Both the position numbers and the translations under genes were made by a program. 64,000 nt of DNA, taken from Oscillospiraceae bacterium. Lineage in GTDB: Bacteria > Bacillota > Clostridia > Oscillospirales > Oscillospiraceae. The number at the start of each line of letters is the position of its first letter. Within the stretch, counting starts at the first letter, position 1. Below, one piece after another: positions 35,750-46,000 of this stretch. The stretch is taken from positions 1-64,000 of the forward strand of contig SVLT01000012.1 of NCBI GenBank assembly GCA_015067845.1, written 5' to 3'. The notes under the pieces were generated by a model that saw only the letters and a program-made list of their open reading frames with translations, was not told where the DNA came from and made no database searches.

Positions 35750-37414
35750 ATGAAAAATCAGATCAAAAAGATCTTGGCTCTGACCCTCGCCGTGATCATG
35801 TGCATGGGCGTTATGTCCGGTTGTGTCGTGGATGATGAAGATTCCGAGATCATCAAGGCAACCCTGCCTGTCGTTCAAACCAATGTTAAGAACAGCGAAA
35901 TTTACCCCCTGGATTCCGACAAGGTCTTCAACATCGCCTGCGGCGGTACCGACGATGTCGGCGCCCGCGACTGCTTCCCCCGTTGGGAAGAGGTTACCGG
36001 CGTGGAAGTTGAAGTCACTTCTATGGCTGCTGACGCTCTCAAGCTGAGCATTACCACCGGCGACTACGGCGATGCCGTCTTCTATTCCGGCGCTCTTTCC
36101 AAGGACAAGTGGAACGAGCTGGGCATGGCCGGCCGTTTCGTCAACTTCCTGGACTACATCGAGTATATGCCCAACTTTGCCCGCGCTCTGAATACCTATC
36201 CCGAGGCTCTGGACGTTGTTGCTGCTCCTGACGGCGGCATCTACTCTCTGCCCCGTATCGGTATGACCTCCACCACTCACTCTGCTCTGTATGTCCGTAC
36301 CGACTACCTGAAGGCTGCTGGTTGGGATAAGGTTCCTGAGACCACCGATGAGCTGATGCAGTGCCTGTTCGACCTGAAGACTGCCTTCAACGATGTGGAA
36401 GACTTCTACCCCATCACTGCCCACAGCGCCACCTATATGGGCTGGGCGAACAAGCAGTCTCTGCTGGGCTTCCTGTTCCCCTCCTTCGGCGATCTGGTCA
36501 GCACCAGCTATGTTGTCAACAAGGAGACCGGTAAGGTCGAGTTCGGTGCCGGCAGCGAGCAGTACAAGCGTCTGCTGTCCTATCTGAACGAGATCATGAG
36601 CAAGGGCTACATGGAGTTCGGCGCTGATGTTTACAGTGAAGACGGCACCAACGCCACCGCCAGCAACCTGGCCGGCAACATCGCCATCTCCCCCTACGCT
36701 TCCTATATGACCACCGCACAGTTCGCAAGCGGCGAGCTGGACATGACCCTGTTCTCCCCCCTGACCTCTCAGTGGCAGTCCGAAAAGCGTTTCAACGCCA
36801 ACACTACTGTTAACTGGCAGAACAACGGCATCAATGCCTATCTGCCCGAGGAAGACATCATCACTCTGGTTCGTTGGTTCGACTCTATGTACGCTTTCTC
36901 CGATAACCCCCTGAACGAGGAAGGCACCATCTACGGTATCTCCTTCTGGCTGGGCGAAGAGGGCAAGGATTTTGTGCTGGATGAAGAAGCAAAGACCTAC
37001 ACCATTCTGCCTCACGAGGGCTACGAGACCGGTTCTCTGTGGCTGAACGACAACTCTATGTCCGGTGCTCTGGCTCTGTACGGCACCGAGGACTGGATGT
37101 ATGTTCAGGACTCCAACACCGGTATGGAAGTCAAGGGCCGTGACACTCTGGCCAACACCCTGCCTTACACCGTGGATACCTTCGATGTTTCCAGACTGAT
37201 CCTGACCGAGAGCGAATCCGAGGTTTACTCCGACACCTGGGTCAACCTGGATACCTATATTGACGAATGGACTGCTAAGTTCATCGTCGGTGACTACGAT
37301 CTGGATACTCAGTGGGATGAGTATGTTGCAGGTCTGGAGACCATGGGCATGAGCGAGCTGGCTGCTGCTTATCAGTCCGCTTACGACCGCCACATCGCAA
37401 CCCCCGAAGAATAA
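35750..37414 (+). CDS. Extracellular solute-binding lipoprotein of the ABC transporter
   Basis: 554-aa lipoprotein. The signal peptide ends in VMSGC, so Cys25 is lipidated. The rest is a type 1 solute-binding fold of the large LplA/LipO kind that binds oligosaccharides. The start at 35750 has AGGAGG upstream; an earlier ATG at 35723 would cover that site. Codon choice is strongly biased (AAG, GGC, CTG, TTC), unlike the phosphoesterase genes before it, suggesting high expression. It delivers saccharides released by the surface lyases downstream (inference). Confidence 0.93.
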   Translation: MKNQIKKILALTLAVIMCMGVMSGCVVDDEDSEIIKATLPVVQTNVKNSEIYPLDSDKVFNIACGGTDDVGARDCFPRWEEVTGVEVEVTSMAADALKLSITTGDYGDAVFYSGALSKDKWNELGMAGRFVNFLDYIEYMPNFARALNTYPEALDVVAAPDGGIYSLPRIGMTSTTHSALYVRTDYLKAAGWDKVPETTDELMQCLFDLKTAFNDVEDFYPITAHSATYMGWANKQSLLGFLFPSFGDLVSTSYVVNKETGKVEFGAGSEQYKRLLSYLNEIMSKGYMEFGADVYSEDGTNATASNLAGNIAISPYASYMTTAQFASGELDMTLFSPLTSQWQSEKRFNANTTVNWQNNGINAYLPEEDIITLVRWFDSMYAFSDNPLNEEGTIYGISFWLGEEGKDFVLDEEAKTYTILPHEGYETGSLWLNDNSMSGALALYGTEDWMYVQDSNTGMEVKGRDTLANTLPYTVDTFDVSRLILTESESEVYSDTWVNLDTYIDEWTAKFIVGDYDLDTQWDEYVAGLETMGMSELAAAYQSAYDRHIATPEE

Positions 37415-37428
37415 TTTCTCATGTAAAA

Positions 37429-37459
37429 CAGGGGCGGGAATTGTTTATTCCCGCCCCTG
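37429..37459 (+). terminator. GC-rich hairpin after the binding-protein gene
   Basis: 13-base perfect stem (CAGGGGCGGGAAT / ATTCCCGCCCCTG) with a five-base loop and no clear T-run. It is placed to stabilise the highly expressed binding-protein mRNA or to limit read-through into the regulator gene. Confidence 0.7.
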
Positions 37460-37564
37460 CTATGTATAAATGATGTCACAAAATTGTGAAATGCGGGTTT
37501 GCGCGGCAAAGCCTTATTTCAGAATTTTGCGAAAATCAAATATAAACGAGGGAGGAACAGGAAT

Positions 37565-39727
37565 ATGAAAAGAAAACGCCGTTCAAGAAACAGTTTTCTG
37601 AAGAAAATGCTGTTCTCAATCGTTGGCTTGATCTGTATCCCCATGCTTTGTATTCAGCTTTACATGATCGTGAATACCAATCAGGAATTCCGTCAGGAAA
37701 ATACAGCCTACTATCAGCGCGCTGTACAGTCCTTGGCCCTGTCCTTTGATAAACAGCTAAGCTCCCTGTCGGGCAGTGCCTACCGTATGCAGACGGATAA
37801 GGAGATCCTGCGGCCCTTGACAGAGGATGTTAAGGGTTATGATTTGCGTATGTTGGCCATGAAAATCGATGATTATGCCCTGGACAGCCCTATGGTGGAT
37901 GTGGTTGGCGTATATTATGCCGGAATGGATATGGTGCTCTATAAAGGCACCAGGCATACCCTTCAGGAAGTTTGCGACAAAATTTTTCCTGCTGACTCGC
38001 AAAGCAGCGAAGATCTGGCGGCCTTGCTGAGCGGGGGATCTGATACGGACATCCTGTACTCCGGGGCATATGCCGATGCGGGGATCAAGCAGATGATCGT
38101 GGCAAAGAAACTGGAAACCGGCGGAGGAAAAGACAGACAAATTACCGCCTTTTTCTTGATCCGGGACAATGTCTTTGAAAGATGGTGCGATGTCTTTGTG
38201 CCCAATGGGCAGTGCTTTGCGATCTTCGATGAAGAGGGTGACCACATTCTGGGAAACTACGACTTTTTCTCGGAAATCAGTCAGGATCCCTCGTTTCAGG
38301 CGTTTGTACAGGGGCGCGACCTTGTATATACAGAAAACAAGGATGTGCTGATTTACAAGTGTCAGGAAGTGGAAACCGGCTACACCTACATGGCCTGCGT
38401 CAGCAGAGATACCGTTGAGGAGCAGCTGAACCGGTACACCGCACAGGCTGCGAGAAGCATAGTGGTTACGGTGATTCTGTCGGCTGTTTTGCTGTCGGTG
38501 ACGCTGTACATCAACTATATGCCGGTGCGCCGGATCGTGAAAAAGCACATTGGTCTGAATTCCGGGGAGGCAAATGTTTCGGAGCTGGAATTGATCAATA
38601 CCCACCTGTTTGCCCAGGACGAGCGGATCACCAATCAGAATCAGTTACTGGAATCCTTTATTGTGGGTGACCTGCTGTCCGGTAATGGGGCAGATGCAGA
38701 AGATATCGAAAAGCATTTCCCGGCAAATGCATATGTAAACTTTGCGGTGGCTCTGTCGTTGTTGCCGATGACAACCACGCAGTCTGCTCAGGTGTGCAAG
38801 ACCTTTGCCAAGCAGGCAAAGGGCAAATTGGTGATCACCACGGTACCCTACCGGACAGAAATAATATGCGTCTATGCCTGTGAAGAGACGATCGATAGCG
38901 AGATATTCCAAGGTCAACTGGAAAAGGCCGTAGCAGACGAAATGGGGCAGATGCCGGTTATTCGCTGTGGCAAAGTGGTGGAAAACATACTGGATATTCA
39001 AAGCTCCTATACGGATGTGTTGCTGACGAACCGGGGCGGGGAAGAGTCTGCGGACCTGCAACCGGAGGGATATCCCCAAACTTTGGTGGCAGATTTTGCA
39101 TTCTATCTTGGCAACGGAGACTGGGATAAGGCAATCGTCAGCCTGAACAATCTGGAGCGCATCAACCGGGATATGAAGCCGACATTAAAGCGGTTTGTAC
39201 ACTTAAAGGTACTGAACCTCTTCCTGACGACCGCTCCCAAATACGGACAAGTACTTTCCAACGCGCAGGTCAATCAGCTGCTGGCATATACCAACGGTCA
39301 GCACTTGTATAACATGATGCGCGTGATGATCGTGGGCATCAAGGAAGCGAAGGGCAACGCAGCGGAGGAAAGCGCCGGTCAGATCCGTAAAAAATTGCTG
39401 GCCTATGTGGATCAGAATTTTGCCAGCGGCGAGCTGTGCCTCAGCTCTGCGGCTGACTACCTTCATACATCCATCTATACCGTCAGCAGGATTTTTAAAG
39501 AGATCACAGGCTGCGGATTCAAGGAATATATCACAGAAAAGCGGCTGCAATATGCGTGTGTGCTGCTGAAACAATCCGGTATGCCCATTTCGGAAGTGGG
39601 CGCTGCCTGCGGATTTGACAATGCGGAATACTTCACCGTGATCTTCCGTAACCGTTTTGGCATAGCACCGTCCAAATTCAGAAAAGAAGCCGCGATGCAC
39701 AATGAGGATTTGGAGCAGAATCCGTAA
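37565..39727 (+). CDS. Membrane-bound AraC-family regulator with extracellular sensor
   Basis: 720-aa transcription factor. Two membrane helices (about 14-35 and 298-318) flank an extracellular region of about 260 residues that resembles a dCache-type sensor; the C-terminal 95 residues (about 623-718) carry the two helix-turn-helix units of AraC/XylS (LSSAADYLHTSIYTVSRIF and ISEVGAACGFDNAEYFTVIF). The layout resembles Bacillus one-component regulators of polysaccharide operons next to lpl/yes transporters. The start at 37565 has GGGAGG upstream. It likely senses extracellular saccharide and controls this locus, with direct repeats at 42619, 57382 and 63421 as candidate targets. Confidence 0.9.
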   Translation: MKRKRRSRNSFLKKMLFSIVGLICIPMLCIQLYMIVNTNQEFRQENTAYYQRAVQSLALSFDKQLSSLSGSAYRMQTDKEILRPLTEDVKGYDLRMLAMKIDDYALDSPMVDVVGVYYAGMDMVLYKGTRHTLQEVCDKIFPADSQSSEDLAALLSGGSDTDILYSGAYADAGIKQMIVAKKLETGGGKDRQITAFFLIRDNVFERWCDVFVPNGQCFAIFDEEGDHILGNYDFFSEISQDPSFQAFVQGRDLVYTENKDVLIYKCQEVETGYTYMACVSRDTVEEQLNRYTAQAARSIVVTVILSAVLLSVTLYINYMPVRRIVKKHIGLNSGEANVSELELINTHLFAQDERITNQNQLLESFIVGDLLSGNGADAEDIEKHFPANAYVNFAVALSLLPMTTTQSAQVCKTFAKQAKGKLVITTVPYRTEIICVYACEETIDSEIFQGQLEKAVADEMGQMPVIRCGKVVENILDIQSSYTDVLLTNRGGEESADLQPEGYPQTLVADFAFYLGNGDWDKAIVSLNNLERINRDMKPTLKRFVHLKVLNLFLTTAPKYGQVLSNAQVNQLLAYTNGQHLYNMMRVMIVGIKEAKGNAAEESAGQIRKKLLAYVDQNFASGELCLSSAADYLHTSIYTVSRIFKEITGCGFKEYITEKRLQYACVLLKQSGMPISEVGAACGFDNAEYFTVIFRNRFGIAPSKFRKEAAMHNEDLEQNP

Positions 39728-39745
39728 ACCCTTGGAGGAATCAAA

Positions 39746-40399
39746 ATGAATAAAATTTTTAGTATAGAGTCCAAGTTTGTTCAGTTTTTGGCCACAGTAT
39801 TCAATTTGGTTATTTTGAATTTTCTTTGGATCATCACCTCCGTGCCCATCATTACCATCGGCGCATCCACGACGGCCATGTACAGTGTGGCTTTCAAGTA
39901 CGCCGATGGCACCGACGATGCGGTGATCAAACCCTTTTTCAAGGCATTTATATCCAATTTCAAGCAAAGCACCCTTATTTGGCTCCCTATGTGCCTGGTG
40001 AGCGCGCTTTTGGTGATCGATGCATATTACCTGTTGGGCCATGCAAATGATGGGGCTACACCGTTTTTGTGGATCCCGTTCTTTGTGGTTTTACTGGTGC
40101 TTATGGTTACCACCGCCCATGTGTTCCCTCAGATCGCCAGATACAATGTGGATACCCGGACGGCGTTGCACAACACCCTGCTGATGTCCCTGCTGCATCT
40201 GTTTTCAACAGTGAGTGTAGTTGCGTTGAATGCGCTGCCCTGGATCCTGATGGCACTGTTGCCGGAAATCGTTGCCTATACCGGCATTTTTTGGGTTATG
40301 TTCGGGGCTTCTGCGATTGCTTATTTCAATGCAAGGCTTCTCTTGAAAATGTACAAAAAACACGAGCCTGATCCGGAAGAGGATGGAGAAGAACAGTAA
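39746..40399 (+). CDS. YesL-like DUF624 membrane protein
   Basis: 217-aa integral membrane protein of the DUF624/YesL family, with about five helices and the family signature WIITSVPIITIGASTTAMYSV (about 31-51). These proteins accompany polysaccharide-uptake ABC operons and AraC-type regulators in Firmicutes; no biochemical role is established. It ends in an acidic tail. RBS TTGGAGGAA. Confidence 0.87.
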   Translation: MNKIFSIESKFVQFLATVFNLVILNFLWIITSVPIITIGASTTAMYSVAFKYADGTDDAVIKPFFKAFISNFKQSTLIWLPMCLVSALLVIDAYYLLGHANDGATPFLWIPFFVVLLVLMVTTAHVFPQIARYNVDTRTALHNTLLMSLLHLFSTVSVVALNALPWILMALLPEIVAYTGIFWVMFGASAIAYFNARLLLKMYKKHEPDPEEDGEEQ

Positions 40400-40412
40400 G
40401 GAGTGTGTCGAT

Positions 40413-42554
40413 ATGGAACGCAATTACGATTTTCGTCAGGAAATGCTGCAATTTCACAGACCCGGTCTGCGCCACGAGAACCGTATTCCCATGAAAAACG
40501 AGTTACAGATAGACGATGGTTTTTCCATCGTCTATTTGTCCTGTTGCGATGAGGTGCTGGAAACGGCAGTAAAGGATCTGCAAGACTATCTTCGCATTTC
40601 CATGGATGTTTCCGTTGCCCTTTGTCCGGTTCCGGCTGTGCCGAATGAATTAAATAATTGCATTCTGGTCGGCACAAAAGAGCAGCTGCAAAGCAAGTGG
40701 GAGCATGATGAAATTCCGGCGTCCTATGAGATCAAAGTATCGGAAAATGCCGTGATCGTTTGTGGCTTTGACGCCCGGGGCTGTGCCCAGGGTATCTACC
40801 GTCTGGAAGATCAGATGACCTCCATTCATGCTCCGTACATCAAAAAAGAAACCGTTCACTATGCCCCGGCATTTTCTCCCCGGATGGTACACTCCGGCTT
40901 TGGGGAAGAGGATTACCCGGATGCCCATTTGTCAGCCATTGCCCATGCGGGCATGGACGCCATTTTGCTGATGGTGACAGGCTTGAACCGGACAATTATC
41001 GGCGAACACGATTTTAACGAGCTCATCCGCCGCGCGGCGAAATACGGCCTGGATGTTTATATTTACAGCAAAATCGACACCTGGAAGCATCCCGATGACG
41101 AAGATGCGCCGGAATTTTACGAGAATGCGTTTGGCGAAATATTTAGGCAGTGTCCGGGCTTTAAGGGCATTATTTTGGTGGGCGAGTCCGTAGAATTTCC
41201 CAGCAAAGACCCCAGAGTTGCGCCGTTTAAGCACAGCCAGAACAAAATCGACGGCATTCCTACCGGAAAGCACTCTCCCGGTTGGTATCCCTGCTGCGAT
41301 TATCCCCAGTGGCTTCGGATGCTGCAACGGGTCATCTATCCCCATAACCCGGATGCAGACATTGTGCTCTGGACCTACAACTGGGGTGGTCAGCCGGAAG
41401 AAGCCCGGCTGGCATTGATCGATTCCTTGCCCGAAGGGATCACCCTGATGGCAACCTTCGAAATGTTTAATATCCGCCAGTTGGATGATATTCTCACCAG
41501 ACCGGTTGACTACACCATCTCATTCCCGGAGGCAGGACCTTATTTCATCAGCGAAGCAAAGCGTGCCAAGGAACGGGGCATCCGCCTGTATACCCAGGCC
41601 AACAGCGCAGGCAAGACCTGGGACTATGGCGTGATTCCTTTTGAACCTTTCCCGGAAAAGTGGATCAAGCGTTATGAATCCATGCTGGAAGCCAGAGAAA
41701 AATACGGTCTGTGCGGTGTGATGGAGTCTCATCACTTCGGATTCTACCCCTCCTTTATCAGTAAGATCGAGAAAATGATGTTCACACAGCCCCGTCCTTC
41801 GTCGGATGAGGTGCTGCGGACGGTGGCAACCGAGATGTACGGCCCGGAAAATGCAGAGGATGCCTTGGAAGCCTGGCACATTCTCAGCGAGGCCCACAGC
41901 TATTACCCCTGTGTCAACGAGGACCAGTACGGCCCGTTCCGTATCGGTCCGGCCTATCCGCTGGTGCTGGAACTGGATGCTGCGCTGCCCTCTGACCCCA
42001 ATGCCATGTTCGGCAGCAGAATTTGCGCAACCAATTACGCCCTGAGCAGCGCCTATCGGGTGGGCTGGCTCAGCACCCAGGCGGTTGGTCTGCGGCAGCT
42101 GCGGATCGACACGGAAATGCGCTGTCTGGAAAAAATGCGCGCCATGCAATCTCAGGCCCGTGAAAAGCTGGAGAAAATTGCGGAAAAGCTGGATGGTTTG
42201 CAGAAAAAAGACTGCTTGCGGCTGGTGAATATGATCCGATTTATGGAGAATACGGCCACCACAGCCATCCATGCAAAGCAGTGGGCGAAGTGCCGCTGGA
42301 AGCTGCTTTGTTCTACGGATGGCCGGGAGCTGCTCCAATGCGTTGAGGATATGACGCAGATCGCCGAAGCGGAGATCGAGAATGCCCGGACGACCATTCC
42401 TGTTGTGGAAGCAGACTCCCGTCTGGGCTGGGAACCCAGCATGGAATATATGGGCGATGCGGAGCATATCCGGTGGAAGATCCGACAGGTTACCTATGTT
42501 CTGGAAAAGGAACTCCCGGACCATCGGCGTGTGATCGAAAAGTTTTGCAAATAA
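40413..42554 (+). CDS. Glycosidase-like protein (GH20/GH67-type zincin-like N-domain plus barrel)
   Basis: 713-aa cytosolic protein without a signal peptide. Residues about 25-140 resemble the zincin-like N-terminal domain found before the catalytic barrel of GH20 hexosaminidases and GH67 alpha-glucuronidases (VIVCGFDARGCAQGIYRLEDQM). A barrel-like region follows (about 150-460), with candidate acids in ILVGESVEF and TYNWGGQPEE, then a helical C-terminal third. The family could not be fixed by eye, and the catalytic pair is unproven. Position after the importer and regulator suggests it acts on imported oligosaccharides, perhaps uronic-acid-containing. The start at 40413 has AAGGAG upstream and lies inside the sequence following the yesL-like stop. 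Confidence 0.65.
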   Translation: MERNYDFRQEMLQFHRPGLRHENRIPMKNELQIDDGFSIVYLSCCDEVLETAVKDLQDYLRISMDVSVALCPVPAVPNELNNCILVGTKEQLQSKWEHDEIPASYEIKVSENAVIVCGFDARGCAQGIYRLEDQMTSIHAPYIKKETVHYAPAFSPRMVHSGFGEEDYPDAHLSAIAHAGMDAILLMVTGLNRTIIGEHDFNELIRRAAKYGLDVYIYSKIDTWKHPDDEDAPEFYENAFGEIFRQCPGFKGIILVGESVEFPSKDPRVAPFKHSQNKIDGIPTGKHSPGWYPCCDYPQWLRMLQRVIYPHNPDADIVLWTYNWGGQPEEARLALIDSLPEGITLMATFEMFNIRQLDDILTRPVDYTISFPEAGPYFISEAKRAKERGIRLYTQANSAGKTWDYGVIPFEPFPEKWIKRYESMLEAREKYGLCGVMESHHFGFYPSFISKIEKMMFTQPRPSSDEVLRTVATEMYGPENAEDALEAWHILSEAHSYYPCVNEDQYGPFRIGPAYPLVLELDAALPSDPNAMFGSRICATNYALSSAYRVGWLSTQAVGLRQLRIDTEMRCLEKMRAMQSQAREKLEKIAEKLDGLQKKDCLRLVNMIRFMENTATTAIHAKQWAKCRWKLLCSTDGRELLQCVEDMTQIAEAEIENARTTIPVVEADSRLGWEPSMEYMGDAEHIRWKIRQVTYVLEKELPDHRRVIEKFCK

Positions 42555-42618
42555 TGGTAAAAATGAATAATCTTGGTCGGTATTACCGTTTTTGCAAGGC
42601 GGCGTTCAAGATAAAAGA

Positions 42619-42651
42619 GCAAAATTGTCCTGTCCCATAGCAATTTTGTCC
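42619..42651 (+). promoter_or_regulatory. AraC-type direct repeat upstream of giant lyase gene 1
   Basis: GCAAAATTGTCC (42619-42630) and GCAATTTTGTCC (42640-42651) start exactly 21 nt apart, two helical turns. The same pair occurs before giant genes 3 and 4. It lies in the 506-nt gap 42555-43060; the stretch 42555-42618 holds nothing I recognise. Confidence 0.65.
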
Positions 42652-42686
42652 ATTGCCTTAGAAGGCTTGGGATGGTATTTTAATGG

Positions 42687-42728
42687 TAGTGGACTGGAGC
42701 CCTGCTGGCTGCGGGCTCCAGTCCACTA
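42687..42728 (+). terminator. Long perfect hairpin, terminator or relic leader
   Basis: 16-base perfect stem (TAGTGGACTGGAGCCC / GGGCTCCAGTCCACTA), ten-base loop, followed by TTTATT. It could terminate the upstream operon. Its start GACTGGAG and GGCTC end line up with the leader hairpin of giant gene 3, so it may derive from a leader copy. 42729-42865 holds nothing recognisable. Confidence 0.65.
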
Positions 42729-42888
42729 TTTATTGCAGCGGTAATGATACCCGGATTGCGAATGCAAAGGGCCCCAAAGTCCATAAATAGGACGATTCTT
42801 GCAGGCTTTTGACATTTCGTTTTGCGTTTTGGGAACATGTTGAAAAAACAAGGGAAAAACCCTACTGTTCTATTCCTTGGAAATCCGT

Positions 42889-43060
42889 TACAATAAAAGA
42901 CAACGTAGTATTCAAAATGGAACGAGGTCCGGATGGCTGCCGGCCTCCCATTTGAAATTTTTCAAAGAAAGGAACCCTGATAAGTGAAAAATGACATAGC
43001 TTCCGCAGCTTGTAATGAGCAGGGAACTGTTGCGTATTTTTCGGCAGGGGGGGAAGCAAA
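42889..43060 (+). promoter_or_regulatory. Promoter -10 and structured leader of giant lyase gene 1
   Basis: TACAAT (42889-42894) is a good -10, though no strong -35 is seen. The leader contains hairpin I (42924-42947: GAGG/CCTC and CCGG/CCGG around a bulged T, 7-base loop), an AAAGGAA ribosome-binding-like motif (42967-42973), and hairpin II (43008-43020: GCTT/GAGC, loop GTAAT, with flanking TTCC/GGAA). Equivalent hairpins precede genes 3 and 4. Confidence 0.6.
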
Positions 43061-43064
43061 ATGA
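42984..43064 (+). CDS. Possible 26-codon upstream ORF coupled to giant gene 1
   Basis: GTG at 42984 with AAAGGAA about 10 nt upstream opens a frame that ends at TGA 43062-43064, overlapping the gene 1 ATG (ATGA). The product would be short and has no recognisable motif. The equivalent GTG before gene 4 (63562) runs in frame into the protein instead. The difference traces to a seven-G run at 43047-43053, so this could be a leader ORF or a frame-shifted N-terminal extension. Confidence 0.35.
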   Translation: MKNDIASAACNEQGTVAYFSAGGEAK

Positions 43065-46000
43065 ACAAGTTTTGGAAACGCGGTATTTGTTTGCTTTTGG
43101 TCGTATGCACCCTGGCGGGCTATATTGTCCTGCCCGATGTGCCCGCGGCGAAGGCCGACACGGCAACAACAGACGCAAGCGTTGCGTTGGGGCCCAACCT
43201 GATTGCCAACAGTACGTTTGGCGAAATCAAATCCGTTACCACTTATCCTCAGTGCGCCATGCCGGCGAACTGGGCATTTGGCGGCGGAAAGGTTGCCGAC
43301 AAAGTATATCTGGCGGTTACCAATGAGTACGCCTACGATGGCGAGTACTCCATGAAGCTGAGCGATACGCTGACCAGTGCTGCGATCAGTGCATATCAGA
43401 ATGTTACAGATCTGACACCTGAGGACGCAGGCTTCAGCATCGTGCCTTCCTTCTTTGCAAGGGGTGAGGGTTCCGTTACTCTGACTTTGGAGTTCTATAA
43501 CAGCGATACCTCCTTTGTCACTTCCGGTGCCTCCAAGACCTTTATCAAGTCCCATTCGGACACCTTTACCATGAGCAATGATTGGAAGGAGTATTCCATT
43601 TCCAATGCAGTGATTCCCGAGGGTACGGAATCCGTCCGGTACAAGATCACCACCAAATCTGCCGATGTTTCGGAATTCTACTTCGACAGCGTTGCTCTGC
43701 ACGTAGCCGGTGAGGAGAGAAACCGTCTCGTCAACAACTCTTTCGAGACCCTGCCCTCCAAGACTCCCACCACTCAGAATATTGGCGGCATGGATACAAC
43801 CGGTTGGGGCAACTTGGACAGCTCCGCCATGTTCTCCGTCATTGCGGATGACCGTGACGAGAACGGCTTTGTTCTGCAGCTGGCAGACAACAGTGCTTCT
43901 GCCGGTGATTATGTCTATTATCAGGTGAAAGCCACCTCCGGCAAGTATACCCTGAAACTGGAATACAATACGGAAAATGCCCCCCAGATCATTGTGCGCT
44001 CCGGCGCTCATGACAGCACCGGCACACAGCTCCTCAGCCAGAAGCTGTCTGCTACAAACGGCACATGGAAATCCTACGAAACCACTTTGCAGGTTTCCGC
44101 GGATGCTCCACTGTTTGTGCTGATCAGCTCCGGCGCAGGCGAGAAGAATGAGGCTCTCTTCGATAATGTGTCCCTGCAAAAGCAGGGTGCATCCGACGAT
44201 GATGACATCTATGTCCCCGAGGGCAACCTGCTCACCAACGGTACCTTCGAAAAAGAGGTCTCCGGTGAGGTCGTTGAAAACAAAGACGGCTGGAAGGGCT
44301 GGAAAGAACCCTTCTCTTCTCTCGTTCCGGAGGAAGGTAAGGAAGGGAACTTTGTCGTAAAATGCGACGACCAGTCGACCACCGGCGGCGTCAATGTGTA
44401 TTACACAATGACCATTCCAAAGGCCGGTAAGTATACCATTAAGTTCGATTACAAGGGTGCGTTTTCTTACAGCGAGGTTAAGCTGATCCTGCGTCAGGGA
44501 TCCCTGTACGGCAATGAGAATAATGTGGAGCAAAACGTAATCAGCAAAACCTCCTGGCCCACGGATACCTGGAAGACTTATGAGTCGACTTTCGAAATCA
44601 TGGATGCCGGCGTAACTGTCTACATCATTATCAGCACAGGCAGTGGCACGTTGGGCACAGCCTACCTGGATAACTTCTACTTCTCCAAGATCGCAGACGA
44701 TGTTGAGGAGGAAGAAGGCGGTACGGTTGCTCCCGAGGATGTGATCAAGGTCCCCGAGGAAAACCTGGTTCACAACCCCAAGTTTGAGATGACCGTTTAC
44801 AGCTACCGCACACCGGTGGCTGCTGATCAAGCACCCAATGGCTGGACTCTGGAAACCAAGGACACCGGCGCGCAGCTGTTCAAGACCAATGTTGAGAAAT
44901 ACAAGGGTCAATGGACTGCACAGTTCGTTGATAATTCCAACAAGGGAAGCGTCAAGCTGTCCACCAAGGTGGATAACATCCAGGCAGGGGAGAAGTATAC
45001 CTACAGCTATGCCCGTATCGGCTCCGGCAAGCTTGCAATGGTCATTCGCTTCTACAATGAAGCAGGCAGACTGCTGCAGGAAGTGTCCGATGCTCAGGCC
45101 GGCTTCAGCACCTGGAGAGAAAAGCAGACAACCATCGCAGCACCTGCCGGCGCATCCTATGCCGTGGTGTCTCTGGAAACAAAGGCGACGGACAAGTGCG
45201 ACATGTATGTGGACGCGCTGACCTTCTTCCTGACTGACGATGAAAGCAAGACCAACCTGCTGCCCAATGCATCCTTCGAGGAGTACCCCGAGACAGTTGA
45301 CGATATCCTGATCTCCGTGAATAACACCTCCACTATGGAAGGGTGGACCATCAGCGGCACAAAGTATGTTTCTATGGTGCAAACCGAAACCGCAATGGAT
45401 AAAGCTGCTGTGGGTAATTACATGATCAAAATCGACGACGATACTGACCAGGGTGGCGGCTCGGTATACTATAACGTAAAGGTTCAACCCGGCAAGAGAT
45501 ATACATTCAGCGCGATGGTCAAGGGCAAATTTGAAGCCGGTGCGCCTTCCATCCGTATGAACTATTACCAGGATGCGGATTGCACGATTCCGGCGTATAG
45601 CGGAAAATATTCGTACAAGGCCACCACTGCGACTTCTTCCGATGCCTATTGGAGCCGCGTCAGCGTGGGTGTTGTGGTTCCTGAAAACTGCACAACAGTC
45701 CGCGTGATGCTGAATACTTCCAATGCCGCCGTGGGTTGCGCATACTACGGTAATGTCAGCCTGGTGGAGGGCATCGATACCAAATTCCACAACCTGGACA
45801 TGGAAGATCTGGACGAGTCCGGCGCAGTGCAGAGCTGGGATTCCTACGAAGGCGGCAAGCTGTCTGCCTACACCAAGGATCCCATTGCCGGTAAGGTCTC
45901 TCTGGCAGTCAAGGACAACAGCCAGGCTGTTCAGCAGGGCGCCATCAGCAAGCTGACCGACCTGAGTGGCTATCAGATCGTGGGCTTCGACACCACCGGT

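Noticed and set aside
35735..37393. 552-codon minus-strand open frame opposite the solute-binding protein
   Set aside because: Low-complexity Val/Gly/Gln composition; a shadow of a highly codon-biased gene with a clear lipobox.
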